Shown here: positions 1 to 13,000 of the stretch, one piece after another | How positions within the stretch are numbered: position 1 is the first letter of the stretch | Layout of the letters: each line of letters opens with the position of its first letter | NCBI RefSeq assembly: GCF_030052815.1 | Contig: NC_079496.1 | Location: forward strand, 40,449,593-40,513,592 | Source: Hevea brasiliensis | Lineage: Eukaryota; Streptophyta; Magnoliopsida; Malpighiales; Euphorbiaceae | Length of the DNA: 64,000 bases | Reading direction: 5' to 3' | Made by a program: the position numbers and the translations under genes | The notes under the pieces: generated by a model | Databases searched by the model: none | What the model was told of the DNA's origin: nothing | What the model saw: the letters and a program-made list of their open reading frames with translations, nothing else

Positions 1-666
1 TATTTAACAATTAAACAAAATATACATACTTAAATTAAATTGAATATCTCATATTCAACTTAAAAATCCAGATTTGAATATGATTCAAATAAATTTAAAA
101 ATTCAGATTTGAATCTCATTCAAACAAATTTAAAAATTCAGATTTGAATCACATTCAAACAACCTTAAAAATTTAGATTTGAATCGCATTCTAACAACTT
201 TTAAAAAATTAGATTTGAATCACATTCAAACAATTTTTAAAAATTCAGATATGAATATTATTCAAACAACTTTAAAAAATTAGATTTAAATATGATTCAA
301 ACAATTTTAAAAATTCAGATTTGAATGACATTCAAACAACTTTTAAAATTCAGATTTGAATCACATTCAAACAATTTTTAAAATTCTGATTAGAATCAAA
401 ATTTAATTGTGTGATTAAAATTCTAATTGAACAATTTAATTAGACATAGGATGAGCTTTTAGATCATACAACAATTGCAAATTAAAAAGCCAAACCTTGA
501 GCCACCCATGGAAGCCAAAATTGGCACACCAAAGATGGTGTTCTTCAAGCATGCCGCCACATATCCATTGCAACCAGCAATGGATAAATTATCTCATGAT
601 CAAAACACACAATTAAATAATATAATCAACAATCTAAATGGCAAATATAGTGGCTCTGATATCAAT
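1..666 (-). mobile_element. Start of internal region of an LTR-A family element
   Basis: Read on the minus strand, this lies directly after the LTR at 667-2773 and runs off the left edge. A GATATCAGAGCC motif (about 652-663), close to the iMet primer-binding consensus, sits a few bases from the LTR end, so 667-2773 is the 5' LTR of a minus-strand element. No gag-like reading frame is visible. The short plus-strand frame at 475-669 runs antisense across the primer site and is not a gene. The far part is a tandem array (separate entry). Whether the element is Copia, Gypsy or a non-coding large derivative cannot be decided here. Confidence 0.6.
60..400. repeat. AT-rich ~35-bp tandem array
   Basis: About nine or ten degenerate units of roughly 35 bp, each containing a variant of TTCAGATTTGAATCACATTC followed by AAACAA and TTTAAAAA. 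It lies in the untranslated start of the LTR-A element, about 270 bp inside the primer site. Unit length varies by a base or two. Function unknown. Confidence 0.75.
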
Positions 667-2773
667 TGAAGGAGCGGAAGCATGAAAAACACAAGTTTAT
701 ACCATTGAATTCAAAAATTTTCACCTAGGGTCATATACATCATGCAAGATTTATTCTTATCTATTTGATTTCAATGATAAACAACATATTAAAACACTTT
801 TAATATGTTTTTGGATATGTATTTTCCATTTAAGATTTTAAAATTAATCAGATTAATTTTAGAACCCTAGATTAGATCAAGAATAAATACACTAACCTCT
901 TGATGCACTACAGTGTATTTGTGCCTTTCGGATGCGTCTTCAGGACACAAGATGTTGTCCCTCTAGCTTGTCCACACCAAGAACACCTATGGCAGCCCTT
1001 TAACAGCTTCTAAAGCTTTTTTCTATTAATTAAAAAATCAAGTTTTGCCTTTTAAGAGATTGAAGATGTAAACATGATACTAGAAACGATTTCTAGTATT
1101 TTTAATTCAAGAGATTGTTTGCTTATCTCTTGGAAATGGTGAGAGATGAAGAAGAAGAGAGGGAGAGGAGCCTTTGGGTGGCGGCACAAAGAAGAGCAGC
1201 AGCTGTTTATTTTGTTTTCTTTTCATAACAACACTTATATAGCTAGGTCAACACATTAAACCCTTGCCACATATCACTCTCTGATTGGTTATAGGTTTAA
1301 TTGACCCAATCGCATTGTGCCAAGTGTCAAACCAATATTTAATCTTAATTTTAATCATCTTACATGATTAAAAAAACATTTGGCAAGTTTATGTGTAGTG
1401 CCATGTGTCACCATCACATGGTGCCACATGTCACCCTGTGAAATGACCAAAATGCCCCTGTGTCTTAATTTTGAGTTCTCAACCCAAAATAATTATTTCT
1501 CTTCTTCTAATCAATTTATATCAAATATTAATTAATTAATTAATTAATCTTTATTAATTAATTTTTCATTAATTAAATTCATTTTTAAACACTTTAAATA
1601 TAAATATAACTTATACTATACATTCAATAATCTAAATTTGATTTCAAGCCATGCTAGGGACTTTTCAATCTAATTACAAACCAAACCTATTTAATTAATC
1701 AATTAAACTCTTTAATTAATTAACATATTTAATTAGGTGATAACTTGTGTATGTGTGTGACTTACTAGGCTCATCACTAATTAGCAATGAGATATGATAT
1801 CAACTCTTAATATCATTAGAACTCTTTCTTACCATAAATGATTTCTCTAAATCATTTTATGCACCTCATAGACCATGGTTAACACCTAGCATAGTATGCC
1901 ATGGCCACCCAATTAGTAATAAGGTTTACCTTAAATGAACCTGTAATCATATGTTACCATGCACTAGAATCTCTCTCTTACAAAATCCCAACTCAAGCTG
2001 GAGTCATGGTTTATGTCAAACTCCATTTGCTATGAATATTATGTTCTCTTTTAATTCTAGTTCTTGATTAAAAAGATTTTCTCATCAGAAACTCTTTCTG
2101 AATAAATCTATCTATCTTGGCCCGGAACTTGAAACATCAAGAACAATTAAATGAACATAGGATTTTATCTCTATTTACTTAGAGAAACAGATTCCATCTT
2201 GATCAACACCTACCTCCATATATAACTAGTAGGAGCCAACACATACCCATATACCCATACACAGTACAAGTATGAAAGCAGTATCAAACTCAAACCACCT
2301 ATATACAAGATAATTGTGCTATCTCAGGTCTAAAGATTATATGCACCGATATGATTTATGACAAGACATTGACAAGAGTAACTCCATGTGCTTATCATAA
2401 GTGTCACCGGTTTGGCCTACTTATCATGTATAAATGTCTATCATGTTTGTTATATGGCATGAGACTCACTATTCCATCTTATTTATCTCATATAAATAAC
2501 TTGGGAACAAACATGAATACAATCTTTATGGATAAGTCATGTTCTTATTATGAAGTATCCTCGATTGTGAACCTATTTATGATACTTTGTACTAGAAATG
2601 CTGTCACTCATATTCTTAACAACTTATGAATAGAATTTCTAACAAAATATGAATGGACCTTTTCTATTACACATAAATATATTATGTAAACAGAAAAGTG
2701 GAAATGCCTTTTATTAATAAAAACATGTACAAGATATATACTAAATGATATGCTCTAGGGTATACTACTAACA
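667..2773 (-). mobile_element. LTR-A family, 5' LTR (copy 1)
   Basis: A ~2.1 kb LTR on the minus strand, from TGTTAGTAGTAT (ending at 2773 on the plus strand) to CTCCTTCA at 667, next to a primer-binding-like motif. It is recognised by strong similarity, in inverted orientation, to 13001-14938. A TATA box (CTATATAAG on the minus strand, about 1232-1241) is followed by a pyrimidine-rich leader and a donor-like GAG|GTTAGTG near 895. The ORF at 2351-2629 lies in the LTR and is not conserved as a protein. The right border (2773/2774) abuts sequence resembling an older gypsy LTR. Confidence 0.75.
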
Positions 2774-3178
2774 ATTTTGACCAAAACCCAAAAATTAAGG
2801 GAACTAGGTCAATTAACTTGATTAAGTTGGCAAACAAAATCTGGAAATGGTATGAATGACCACTAACTCCAGAATAGTGTGTTAAGCATATCTCCCACTA
2901 GAAGTCTTCAATTAAAATGAGCCATACCATTCTGGAAAGCTAAGAAATAGACCTTCAATTTTGTTTAAGACATCTTCCTCACCTTATAAATGTAAGAAGC
3001 TCAAATATTGGGTCAAAGCTACTGCCCTAATTGAAATCCTATTACTACAAGACATTTTAGTCCAGTCCAATAACTTGACTATAAGTAACTCTATAAGACT
3101 TGAAAAATTACAACAAAAAATTCTGAGTTACCATAATACATAGGGCAATATATCCTATGAAGAATAGTAGACCTAAAT
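2774..3178. other. Unclassified spacer, part old gypsy LTR
   Basis: The first ~75 bp (GACCAAAACCCAAAAAT, then AAGGGAACTAGGTC) resemble the plus-strand LTR of E5 near 42884-42930, so LTR-A copy 1 probably landed in an older gypsy LTR. The rest (about 2850-3178) is AT-rich with no coding sign that I recognise. The 60-codon frame at 2961-3143 has no recognisable motif. The last five bases, TAAAT (3174-3178), would be one half of the target duplication of E1. Confidence 0.35.
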
Positions 3179-6100
3179 TGTGACGCCCCTTACCTGTCTA
3201 CTGTATAGCCGAGCAAGAAGTGCCACATTTGGTGTCAGAGCACCCTATCAAGTCTTATCATATCCATTATAAACTTTTAATATCATTTAAAAGCATGTAA
3301 TTCATGTGTACAATTTTTTTCTTATAACCTATTTATGTGGAGAACCGGACAGAGCCTCCTCTATTTTATTAGCATCTGGCAGGTTCCACTAATTACCTGT
3401 TAACATGTTTATATTCATTTCACACATTTCCATATCTTATTCTCTTTTATCATGTCATTCACAACTATTTATGAGATCTCAAAATGAAGTATCATCTATT
3501 GCATTCATATAGAAATTCATAGATAATATATTACAAGTTTTCATTAAAATCCCAAAGTTTAATTACAAGTCCAAAATGAAATACATCATAAACTAGTAAC
3601 TACATTATGATTAGACATAATGTACCAAAATACTAGTCTATACATGGGCCCTACCAAAATATAAAAGACTGGTGAGGTGACTCTAGACGGTGGCAGATCT
3701 GGTAAGAGCTCTTTTAGGGCACTATTGGTGCTGTGGTTGTGGCTGCTCGGACTGCTTTCCAATACCTACACGATAGAAAAACCAATGAGCTAAGCATAAC
3801 ACTTAGTGGTGCATAATTTATAATAACAAATACTAAACAATTTAAATAATAATTATACATATAGCAATTTTCATAATTTCTAGGTATTTTACAATTTTAT
3901 TTTCCTTTGGAAACAATTTAAATTATCAGGATCTTTTCTGTTTACTTATTGCTTATTCGGTCTTAATTATTTATTATCAGTGCCCAAGGAAACTATAACT
4001 GACTATAAAAGCTGGATACACGGGAGTATACAACATAGATAGCCATATGTTTACCTTGTATACATCTAACAAGCATGAGGCCAGCTGTTAGGTTTGTAAA
4101 GCTAGAAATAAAGTTAGGCACAATGGCCAGTAAGTAGGCTTATAGCCTGTAGAATAATCATGCTAGACATATATTATCAGTTCATGATTTTCTTAGTAGG
4201 TAGTACTACTATCTGTAGTCCCTAATTGGTATGCCAATCGATCCAAACTAAATAAATAAGTCTAGGTATATTATGGGCAATTTCATATTATTACATATTT
4301 ATTGAATGTTCATATCATTTTATAGTGGGAAAATAGGTCCCACATACCTCTTGCATGCGTTTTAGTGTTTAATGGCTTGTTAGGGTTAAATTCCCTACCA
4401 TAAGATAATTTATCTCATGGACCCTTCTTTGGTTCAGTTTTTGTGTCTTACTTTTGCCTATCCATATAATTAGTTTGTAGCCACTGTTTGGCCACACTTC
4501 CTTCATGGAAGTTGTTCCTCTATGTCTTATCTTTGTTTTCTATTTTGAATCATGTCAATTTAATTTTTAGAACTCAAGTTATGGTCAGGTAACCATAACT
4601 GACTCATTTCCAGATTCTGGTTCCTTAACTAGGCAGCTTTTGGACTTAGAGTTTACCTAATTAATGGAACAGGTTGCTATCACTTGATCTTCATAGAAAC
4701 TATTGCCCTATGTCTTGTGGTCACTTAGAATTTTTAGTCACAAATTTTCAAGTTTTTTGGAGTTATTTATGGCCAAATAACTAACCTGGACTCATATACC
4801 CTGTGCCAACAGGTGTTTAGTTCAGGTCAGTGACTGGAGGTCACTTTTTGAGGTTCTTTCATTCATAATGTGAGGTAGGTTTCTGAAAAAAGTTGTAGCC
4901 CTATTTCTTAGGTTTCTAGAAAGGTATGGTTCATCCCAATTGGATTTTTCTAGTGAGATATATGACTAAAAGACTGTTCTGGGGTCAAATGAAATTTGGT
5001 CAGATTCTAAGTTTTGATGCAGTGACTTATTCTAACTATTTGACCTAGTTCTCTTGATTTTTGGGTTTTGGTCAAAAAACAAATTTTGTAGGTCTTTGTC
5101 TTATGGACTTTTTGCCACTGGTTTCATTACATTTGAGTTCTTGTAGACCAAGTTATGTCCATTTTTTCAAAACTAGTCGGGTAAGTTTATGTCTACCAGT
5201 TTTTGGACAACCTAATTCTTGGCAGTTTTGTGACCCAACTTGGGCCAGCAATTTGGTTTGGTTTTTGGCATTTTTTGATTCAATGGTCTTCACGAAAATT
5301 GTAGCCCTGTATCTAAGATTTCCAATGGTATCAAATTCAGGTCATTTGGACCAGTATAGAGGTAGTTATGACCAAATGAATATATACTGTTTATTTGGTC
5401 ATTTTCTGGGTTTGGTACAGGGTCGTCCGGATTTGGGTAGTATTTAGGTCAAGTTTTTGACAAAATTTAAGCATGGTGTCTGCATGAAAAATGGACTATT
5501 TTGAGTCTAATTTCACCTCCAATTGGCATCATACCAATTGGAGTCACACATTTTAAGTTATGGTTTCACAAACATACTGGACTCATTGAGTCCCAACCTG
5601 TAGAAAAATGACACTCCCAAAATTCAATATTCTCCATCTTCTTTACTTCAATTTGCATACATAACACTTCAATTTGGCAACAAATAGTCTCAACCAAGTT
5701 AATCCCAAAAATTACACAACAATCCTCAAATCACGTACACAAACCCTAGTTTCAAAGTTTTAATAACATATATGTCTATGCAAATCAATTCCAACATATA
5801 ATACCTTATTAATTCACTTCCCTAACTAAATTAAAACTATCAAAATCATTAATTTCATGCTTCATATAGGGCTGCCGAAATTCAAGGGATTCTTTCCTCA
5901 AGATTTTCTTTTTAATTTCATGAAATTTATACTTGACTAAACATGCTTTTCATGTTTAATGAAGAGAAAGAGATGGATTAGTGCACTAACCTTACTTGAG
6001 CTTCCCAAACTTCAACTTTCTTGCTTTTTAGTACTATCAATAGCTTCCTTATGGGGTTAGCTAAATTTTTATTGAAGAGGATTATGGGTTTTGGTGAGTG

Positions 6101-6686
6101 GATGAAGTAAGATTCAAGCTTAAAGCTTGAAAAAAGATGGAGGAAGAGGGCAACAATGGTGGACGGCACAAGAGAGAGAGAAGAGATGGAGAAGATGACT
6201 TTGGGTTGGTGAGTTTTGTCCTCTTGTGTATATATATATATATATTTATGTGTACTTAAATTTTTAAATTTCCATAAGTCTTTTTTTTATTTTCTTTTCC
6301 TTTCTTCTTTCTTTTCTTTTTCTTTTCTTCTTCTTTTCTTTTCTAATTCAATTCATAAGTTTTAATTCATATTAATTATTTTAATTCTCTTAAATTTTAA
6401 ATTTTTGACACTTAGGTCAAAATTCACCTCTGGGGGTGAAATGACTAAAATACCCTTCATGGTGCTCATCGGGTTATTTTTATTATTTTTGTACCAATTA
6501 ATAAATTCTCTTAAACTTTATTTTATTATTTTTTTTAATTTTTCCTATATTTACTTAACATTTATTCCATCAATTTATGCCTCCTCACTATAGTTTAAGT
6601 GTAGTTCCAGACATTCTGACTATCCGAACAGACATTAGTCGTCGAAATAGTAAAATGTACGGACTACCTACAGTGAGGGCATTACA
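3179..6686 (-). repeat. E1 3' LTR (3508 bp, complete)
   Basis: Plus-strand ends are TGTGACGCCC and GCATTACA, so on the minus strand it runs TGTAATGCCC to GGCGTCACA. It matches 10063-13000 along its length with visible substitutions and small indels. On the minus strand a TA-run TATA element (6229-6245) is followed by a pyrimidine-rich leader (about 6200-5995) and a donor-like AAG|GTTAGTGC near 5993. A CCAATTGG-n7-CCAATTGG block lies at 5519-5541. ORFs at 5061-5447 and 5978-6169 fall in it and show no protein signature. Confidence 0.85.
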
Positions 6687-6702
6687 ATTCTTCCTCTCTA
6701 AA
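6687..6702 (-). other. E1 polypurine tract
   Basis: On the minus strand a purine run AGAGAGGAAGAAT immediately precedes the 3' LTR start (TGTAATGCCC). This is the expected position of the plus-strand primer for reverse transcription. Confidence 0.65.
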
Positions 6703-6719
6703 TAGAAATTTCATCCTTA

Positions 6720-8499
6720 AAATTTACCTGATGTGAAGAGCTAAGAGAACTGTTGCCTCATCGTCTCCTCGCTCTCCCATGTCACTTCTTCTGTGTTGTG
6801 GTGTCTCCACAAGACATTCACTAGTGGGATCCTCTTGTTTCTGGGTTCTTTCACTTCCTGTGCTAAGATTCTAACTGGTTCTTTTTTATATGTCAAATCA
6901 GGTTGTGCAATTATCTCCTCAACTGAAATGACATGTGAAGGATCTGATCTATATCTCCTGAGCATCGACATGTAGAATACATTGTGAATCTTGTCCAACT
7001 CAGGTGGTAAGGCTAGCCTGTAGGCTACTGGACCCACACGTTCAATGACATTGTATGGACCAATAAGTCTAGGGCTTAACTTATCCTTCTTGCCAAATCT
7101 TAGCACTTTCTTCCAAGGTGATACCTTGAGAAACACTTTATCGCTGACCTCATACTCTATATCCTTTCTCCTCAGGTCGGCATATGACTTCTGTTTGTCT
7201 GAGGTGACTTTCAAATTGTCTCTGATGAGTTTCACTTTTTCCTCAATCTGCTTCACTAAATCTAGGCCCACTACTTTTTCTTCACCCATTTCTGTCCAGC
7301 ATAAGGGAGTCTTGCATCTCCTCCCATACAATGCTTCATATGGAGCCATTTTTATGCTGGCTTGGTAACTGTTGTTGTAAGAAAACTCTACCAAAGGAAG
7401 ATACTTCTCCCAACTTCCTTCAAAATCAATGATGCAGCTCCTTAACATATCCTCTAATACCTGAATCACCCTTTCTGATTGTCTATCCGTCTGCGGATGA
7501 AAAGCCATACTAAAGTGTAGTTGAGTGCCTAACGACTCCTGTAGCCTCTTCCAAAACCTCAAAATAAATCTTAGGTCTCGGTCAGATATGATCAATGTTG
7601 GCACTCCATGTAGCCAGACTATCTCATCTATGTAAATCTCTACTAACCTCTCCAGTGAATAGTCAACTCTAACTAGTAGGAAGTGAGCTGACTTAGTCAA
7701 TCTATCTACAATCAGCCACATAGTATCATGGTTCCTCTATGTCAATGGTACCCCAGTAACAAAATCCATGGTGATGCGGTCCCATTTTCACTCTGGTATG
7801 GATATAGATTGCAATAACCCTGATGGAACCTGATGCTCAGCCTTAACTTCCTGGCATGTCAAACATCTTGTCACAAAATCACCAATCTCCTTCTTCATTC
7901 CAGGCCACCAATAATGTGTTTTTAGGTCTTGGTACATCTTGGTACTTCCTGGGTGCATAGCATGAAAGCTACTATGCGCCTCTTTCAAGATATTCTTCTT
8001 CAGTTCCTCATCTCCTTGTACACATATTCTGCCTTTATAATACATGCACCCATCTCCTTTTAACTCATAATCAGTCTCCTTCCCCTCTTGAGTTCTACCC
8101 ATAACAGTTAGCAACTTTTCATCCCTTAACTGTGCTTCTTGTATTTGCTATAGCAAGTTTGGCTTTACCAACAACTCAACCAAAATTTCCCCATCTTATG
8201 CTAAACACAACCGAGCATTCAATGCTCTCAAAGCCATCATGGACTTCCTGCTCAGTGCGTCAGCCACTACATTTGCCTTCCTAGGATGGTAGTCGATCAC
8301 ACAGTCATAATCTTTAAGGAATTCAATCCATCTCCTCTGTCTCAAGTTAAGTTCCTTCTAGGTTGGCAAATACTTCAGACTCTTATGATCCGTATAGATG
8401 TAGCATTTCTCACCATATAGGTAATGCCTCCATATCTTCAATGCAAATATTATTCTCGCCAATTCTAGATCATGAGTTGGATAGTTCTTTTCATGGTGG
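6720..8499 (-). pseudogene. pol: E1 RNase H, integrase and chromodomain-like remnant
   Basis: Translation on the minus strand starts inside RNase H (HDLELA at ~8470, [21 protein letters not shown]). It then gives the integrase zinc domain (AHSSFHAMHPGSTK, CLTCQEVK), the core ([37 protein letters not shown]), the GPY module (RLIGPYNVIERVGPVAYRL) and a tail of type VNVLWRHHNTEEVTWESEE typical of chromovirus chromodomains. The longest open stretch is 6741-7721. Several in-frame stops interrupt the rest, e.g. two between 7722 and 7787, both explicable as TGG-to-TGA or CAG-to-TAG. Core substitutions such as DLRF for DPRF and TDRQ for TDGQ suggest inactivity. There is no intron-like insert after SERVIQ, unlike in E4. 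Confidence 0.85.
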
Positions 8500-9920
8500 T
8501 GTGATACACACATATAAATGTGTGGAACTCGGATCAATCAATGCGCCTACTAGCAGATCATAAAGAGAAAATGTACCTCTAATTACATCAGCTAGCTCTG
8601 GCTGATCTCGAGCTCTCATAGCATAAGCACGAGGTGCTACTCTAGTCTCCTGCCTCTGAACTATCTGTGCAGTAGGCCACAGTGATGTATCAGCTGTATC
8701 AGGCCTCGCACGTCTTTTACCCCTCTTTGTTGTTGGGGCAGATCTCTCTATCTGAGGTGGAGTAGTGGGAACACTAGTGTTCCTCTGTGGACAATCCTTC
8801 AGGAAGTGATCCATATACCCACATCTGAAACATCCACCAGTAAATAATCTACACTCTCTTCCGTGGGGTCGGTCACAATGTGTACAAGGGAGTGGTGGGG
8901 CTAATCCCTATGTCGCTGAACCCAAAGAACTACCCACTGATGCACCAAATTGTCCTCCTCCTCTCCTCGGGGCAAATCGGGATTTCTACTTCTTACCTTG
9001 GCCCTGAGTCTAACCCTAAGACTCTTTAGGCCTCTTACTACCCGTGTCTGCTGAACTGGACTGACCGAATCCAGAACCCCTCTTATGTTGCCTGCCCTTT
9101 CTAGACTGCTCTTCATTTCTGACTCTCTCCACATCAAGGGCTGATGCTACCAACAGAGAGAAATTGGTGAAGTGGTGAGATGTCACTATCAGCCTGATGT
9201 TATCATTCAGCCCGTCCTCAAACCTTTTGCATTTATTAGTTTCTATGGGCATCAACATCAATGCATATCTGCTAAGTCTCATGAATTTCTACTCACATTT
9301 AGAGACTATAAGCTACCTTTGTCTCAGTGCTAGGAATTCTCTCTTTCTGGCCTCCAAGTACACATGACTGATGTATTTCTTTTTGAATTTAGCCAGAAAG
9401 AACTCGTAAGTAATCTGTGCAGGCTATACCACTATTGATACTATCACCCACTATCTATAAGCATCCTCCTGTAGTAGTGACAGAGCACACTCCAACTGCT
9501 ACTCTGGGGTGCAGTGTAACTGCTGCAATACCATCTTTGTCCTCTCCAGCCAATACTCTACTCCAGCTGGATCATCCTCCTTATTACCCCTGAAGTCAAT
9601 TGCCCTATATTTCTGCAGTTTCTCTAGTAGGTATCTGTGTACAGGCTATGGCATGGGGGCAATGGTGGCTATATAGGTGGTAAAGGCTGTGGCTGTGGCT
9701 ATGGAGGTAGAGGTGGCTGTGGCTGTGGAATGGCTCTGGTGACCTGACAGAGCAGCTGAGTCATTTGTTCCAGGAAGGCCTGCTGTGCTCTCCCTTTAGA
9801 ACAACAGGATGACTCGACTCTATTACTTCGCTCCCTACTAGGGGCAGGTGCAGGTGCATGACTCTTTACCTCCTCCTCTATCGGTCATGGAGGTCCGTGC
9901 TCTGAAGAATTAGATGCCAT
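8500..9920 (-). pseudogene. gag: E1 gag remnant, fused to a few protease codons
   Basis: The minus-strand ATG at 9918-9920 (MASNSSEHGPP) follows the strong acceptor-like site by six bases. Stops occur within the first 15 codons and later. Recognisable capsid sequence (CKRFEDGLNDNIRLIV) lies near 9230-9190, then a basic QSRKGRQHKRGSGFG stretch and a degraded knuckle region (about 8880-8780). The end (about 8580-8500) reads [20 protein letters not shown], the expected start of the protease, then breaks off at ~8500 and continues directly into RNase H. Gag would form the particle and bind RNA; this copy cannot. Confidence 0.75.
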
Positions 9921-9925
9921 CGATC

Positions 9926-12865
9926 CTATAAAACATAAAAAGAATAGATCTGCATTAGTGTTACCTCGACTTTATTTAAAGGCGCATGCATATGATGCAC
10001 TCTATCTATTTCTAACTATCCAGGTCTTGGACCACCTAAACCTATGCTCTGATACCACTAAATGTGACGCCCCTTACCCATCTACTGTATAGCAGAGCAA
10101 GAAGTGCCACATTCGGTGCTGTAGCACCCTATCAAGTCTTATCATGTCCATTGTAAAATTTTAATATCATTTAAAAGCATGTAATTCATGTGTAGAAAAA
10201 AAATTTTTTTTGTAACTTATTTCTGTGGAAATCCAGACAGAGCCTCCTCTGTTTAATTAGCATCTAGCGGGTTCCACTAATCACCTGTTAACATGTTCAT
10301 ATTCATTTCACACATTTTCATATCATATTCTCTTTTATCATATCATTCACAACTATTTATGAGATCTCAAAATGAAGTATCATCTATTGCATTCATATAG
10401 AAATTTATAGATAATAGATTACAAGTTTTCATTACAATCTCAAAGTTTAATTATAAGTCCAAAATGAAATACATCATAAACTAGTAATTACATCATGATT
10501 AGACATAATGAACCAAAATACTAGTCTACACATGGGCCCTACCAAAGTACAAAAGGCTGGTGAGGTGACTCTGGACGGCGGTAGATCTGGTCAGAGCTCT
10601 GTCAGGGCACTACTGGTGCTGCTGCTGTGGCTGCTCAGACTGGTCTCCAATACCTACAAGATGGAATAACCAATGTACTAAGCATAACGCTTAGTGGAAC
10701 ATAATTTATTATAACAAATTAAATAATAATTCTATATATGATAATTTTCATAATTTATAGGTATTTTACATTTTCATTTCACTTTGGAAACAATTTAAAT
10801 TATCGGGATCTTTTCTGTTTACTTGTTGCATATTTAGTCTTAATTGATTATTATCAGTGCCCAAGAAACCTATAATAGACCATAAAAGCTAGATACACGG
10901 GAGTATATGGGTTAGACAGCCATATGTCTACCCTGTATACATCTGTCAGGCACGAGGCCAGCTGTTAGGCTTGTAAAGCCAGAAATAAAGTTAAGCACAA
11001 TGGCCAGTAAGTAGGCATATAGCCTGTAGAACAATCATATAGGACATATATTATCAGTTCATGATTTTCTCGGTAGGAAGTACTGCTATCTGTAGTCCCT
11101 AATTGATATACCAATCTATCCAAACTAAATAAATAAGTCTAGGTATACTATGGGCAATTTCACATTATTACATATTTATTGAATGTTCATATCATTTTAT
11201 AGTGGGAAAATAGGTCCCACATACCTCTTTCATGTGTTTTAGTATTTAATGGCTTGTTAGGGTTAAATTCCCTACCATAAGATAATTTATCTCATGGACC
11301 CTTTTTTGGTTCAGTTTTTGTGTCTTACGTTTGCCTATCCATATAATCAGTTTGTAGCCACTGTTTGGCCATACTTCCTTCATGGAAGTTGTTCCTCTAT
11401 GTCTTATCTTTGTTTTCCCTTTTGAATCATGTCAATTTGATATTTAGAAATCAAGTTATGGTTGGGCAACCATAACTGACTCATTTCCAGATTCTATTTC
11501 CTTAACTAGGCAGCTTTTGGACTTAGAGTTTACCTAATTAATAGAACATGTTGTAGTCACTTGATCTTTATAAAAATTGTTACCCTATGTCTTGTGGCCA
11601 CTTAGAATTTTTAATCACAATTTTTCAAGATTTGTGGAGTTATTTATGGCCAAATGACTGACCTGGACTCATATACCCTATGCCAACAAGTGTTCAGTTA
11701 TGGTCAGTGACTGCAGGTCACTTTTTGAGGTTCTTTCATTCATAATGTGAGGTAGGTTTCTACAAAAAAGTTGTAGCCCTATTTCTCAGGTTTCTGGAAA
11801 GGTATGGCTCATCCCAATTGGATTTTTCTAGTGAGAGATATGACTAAAAGACTATTCTGGGGTCAAATGAAATTTGGTCAGATCAGGTTTTGATGCACTG
11901 ATTTGTTCTAACTATTTCACCTAGTTCTCTTGATTTCTAGGTTTTGGTCAAAATACAAATTTTGTAAGTCTGTGTCTTATGGAGATTTTGCCACTAGTTT
12001 CATTACTTTTGAGTTCTTGTAGACCAAGTTATGGCCATTTTTCCAAAATTGGTCGAGTCAGTTTATGTCTAGCAGTTTCTGGAGAACCTAATTCTGGACA
12101 GTTTTGTGACCCAATTGGGGCCAGCAATTTGGATTGGCTTTTGGCATTTCTGGGTTCAGTGGTCCGCATGGAAATTGTAGCTCTGTATATAAGCTTTCCA
12201 CTGGTATTAAATTCAGGTCATTTGGACCAGTATAGAGGGAGTTATGACCAATGAATATGTACTATTCATTTGGTCATTTTTTGGGTTTGGTGTAGAGTCA
12301 TCCAGATTTGGGCAGTGTTTAGGTCAAGTTTTTTACAAAATTTGGGCATGGTGTCCACATGAAAAATGGGCTATTTTGAGTCTAATTTCACCTCCAATTG
12401 GCCTTAGACCAATTGGAATCACAAATTTTCAGTTATGGTTCCACAAACACACTGGACTCATTGAGTCCTAACCTGCAGAAAAATGACAGTCCCAAAATTC
12501 AATCTCCCCCATCTTCTTTACTTCAATTTGCATACATAACACTTCAATTTGGCAACAAATAGTCTCAACCAAGTCAATCTCAACAATTACACAACAATCC
12601 TCAAATCATGTACACAAACCCTAGTTTAAAAGTTTCAATTACATATATGTCTATGCAAATCTATTCCAACATATAATACCTTGTTAATTCACTTCCCTAA
12701 TTAAATTAAAACTATCAAAATCATTAATTTCATGCTTCATCTAGGGTTGCCGAAATTCAAGGGATTCTTTCCTCAAGATTTTCTTTTTAATTTCATGAAA
12801 TTTATACTTGGCTAAACATGCTTTTCATGTTTATTGAAGAGAAAGAGATGGATTAGTGCACTAAC
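9926..12865 (-). other. Candidate leader intron of E1
   Basis: Minus-strand donor-like GTAAG|GTTAGTGC in the 5' LTR (intron start at 12865) and acceptor-like CTATTCTTTTTATGTTTTATAG (end at 9926), six bases before the gag ATG. Splicing would remove about 2.9 kb including the primer-binding site, leaving a short 5' leader for gag translation. Inference from site quality and from similar layouts in E4 and E6; no transcript evidence is available. Confidence 0.4.
10046..10057 (-). other. E1 primer-binding site
   Basis: The minus strand reads TGGTATCAGAGC, complementary to the 3' end of plant initiator methionine tRNA. It lies five bases from the end of the 5' LTR (10063), fixing the minus-strand orientation of E1. 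Confidence 0.85.
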
Positions 12866-13000
12866 CTTACTTGAGCTTCCCAAACTTCAACTTTCTTGCT
12901 TCTTATTACTATCAATAGCTTCCTTATGGAGTGGGATAAATTTTTAATGAAGAGGATTATGGGTTTTGGTGAGTGGATGAAGTGAGATTCAAGCTTAAAG
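10063..13000 (-). repeat. E1 5' LTR (truncated)
   Basis: It matches the 3' LTR at 3179-6117 and stops abruptly at CTTAAAG where LTR-A copy 2 begins. The missing ~575 bp includes the U3 start and the TATA element. ORFs at 11979-12254 and 12244-12471 are shadows with counterparts in the other LTR. A CCAATTGG-n7-CCAATTGG motif occurs at 12394-12416. Confidence 0.8.

Larger units (their letters stand above)
3179..13000 (-). mobile_element. E1: Ty3/gypsy chromovirus-type element, deleted and truncated
   Basis: Minus-strand element made of a 5' LTR (10063-13000, cut at its U3 end), an internal region (6687-10062) and a complete 3' LTR (3179-6686). The interior is only 3.4 kb, against about 4.9 kb between the LTRs of relative E4, because protease and RT are deleted and gag is joined to RNase H. 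The order gag, RNase H, integrase, chromodomain-like tail places it in Ty3/gypsy chromoviruses; the ~3.5 kb LTR suggests the Tekay/Del group (inference). The missing ~575 bp of the 5' LTR was lost, or lies beyond the window if everything from 13001 onward is nested inside E1. Unlike E2-E6, its LTR shows no 5S-like segment. Confidence 0.85.

Noticed and set aside
475..669. 64-codon plus-strand frame at the left end
   Set aside because: Antisense across the primer-binding site of the LTR-A element; no motif.
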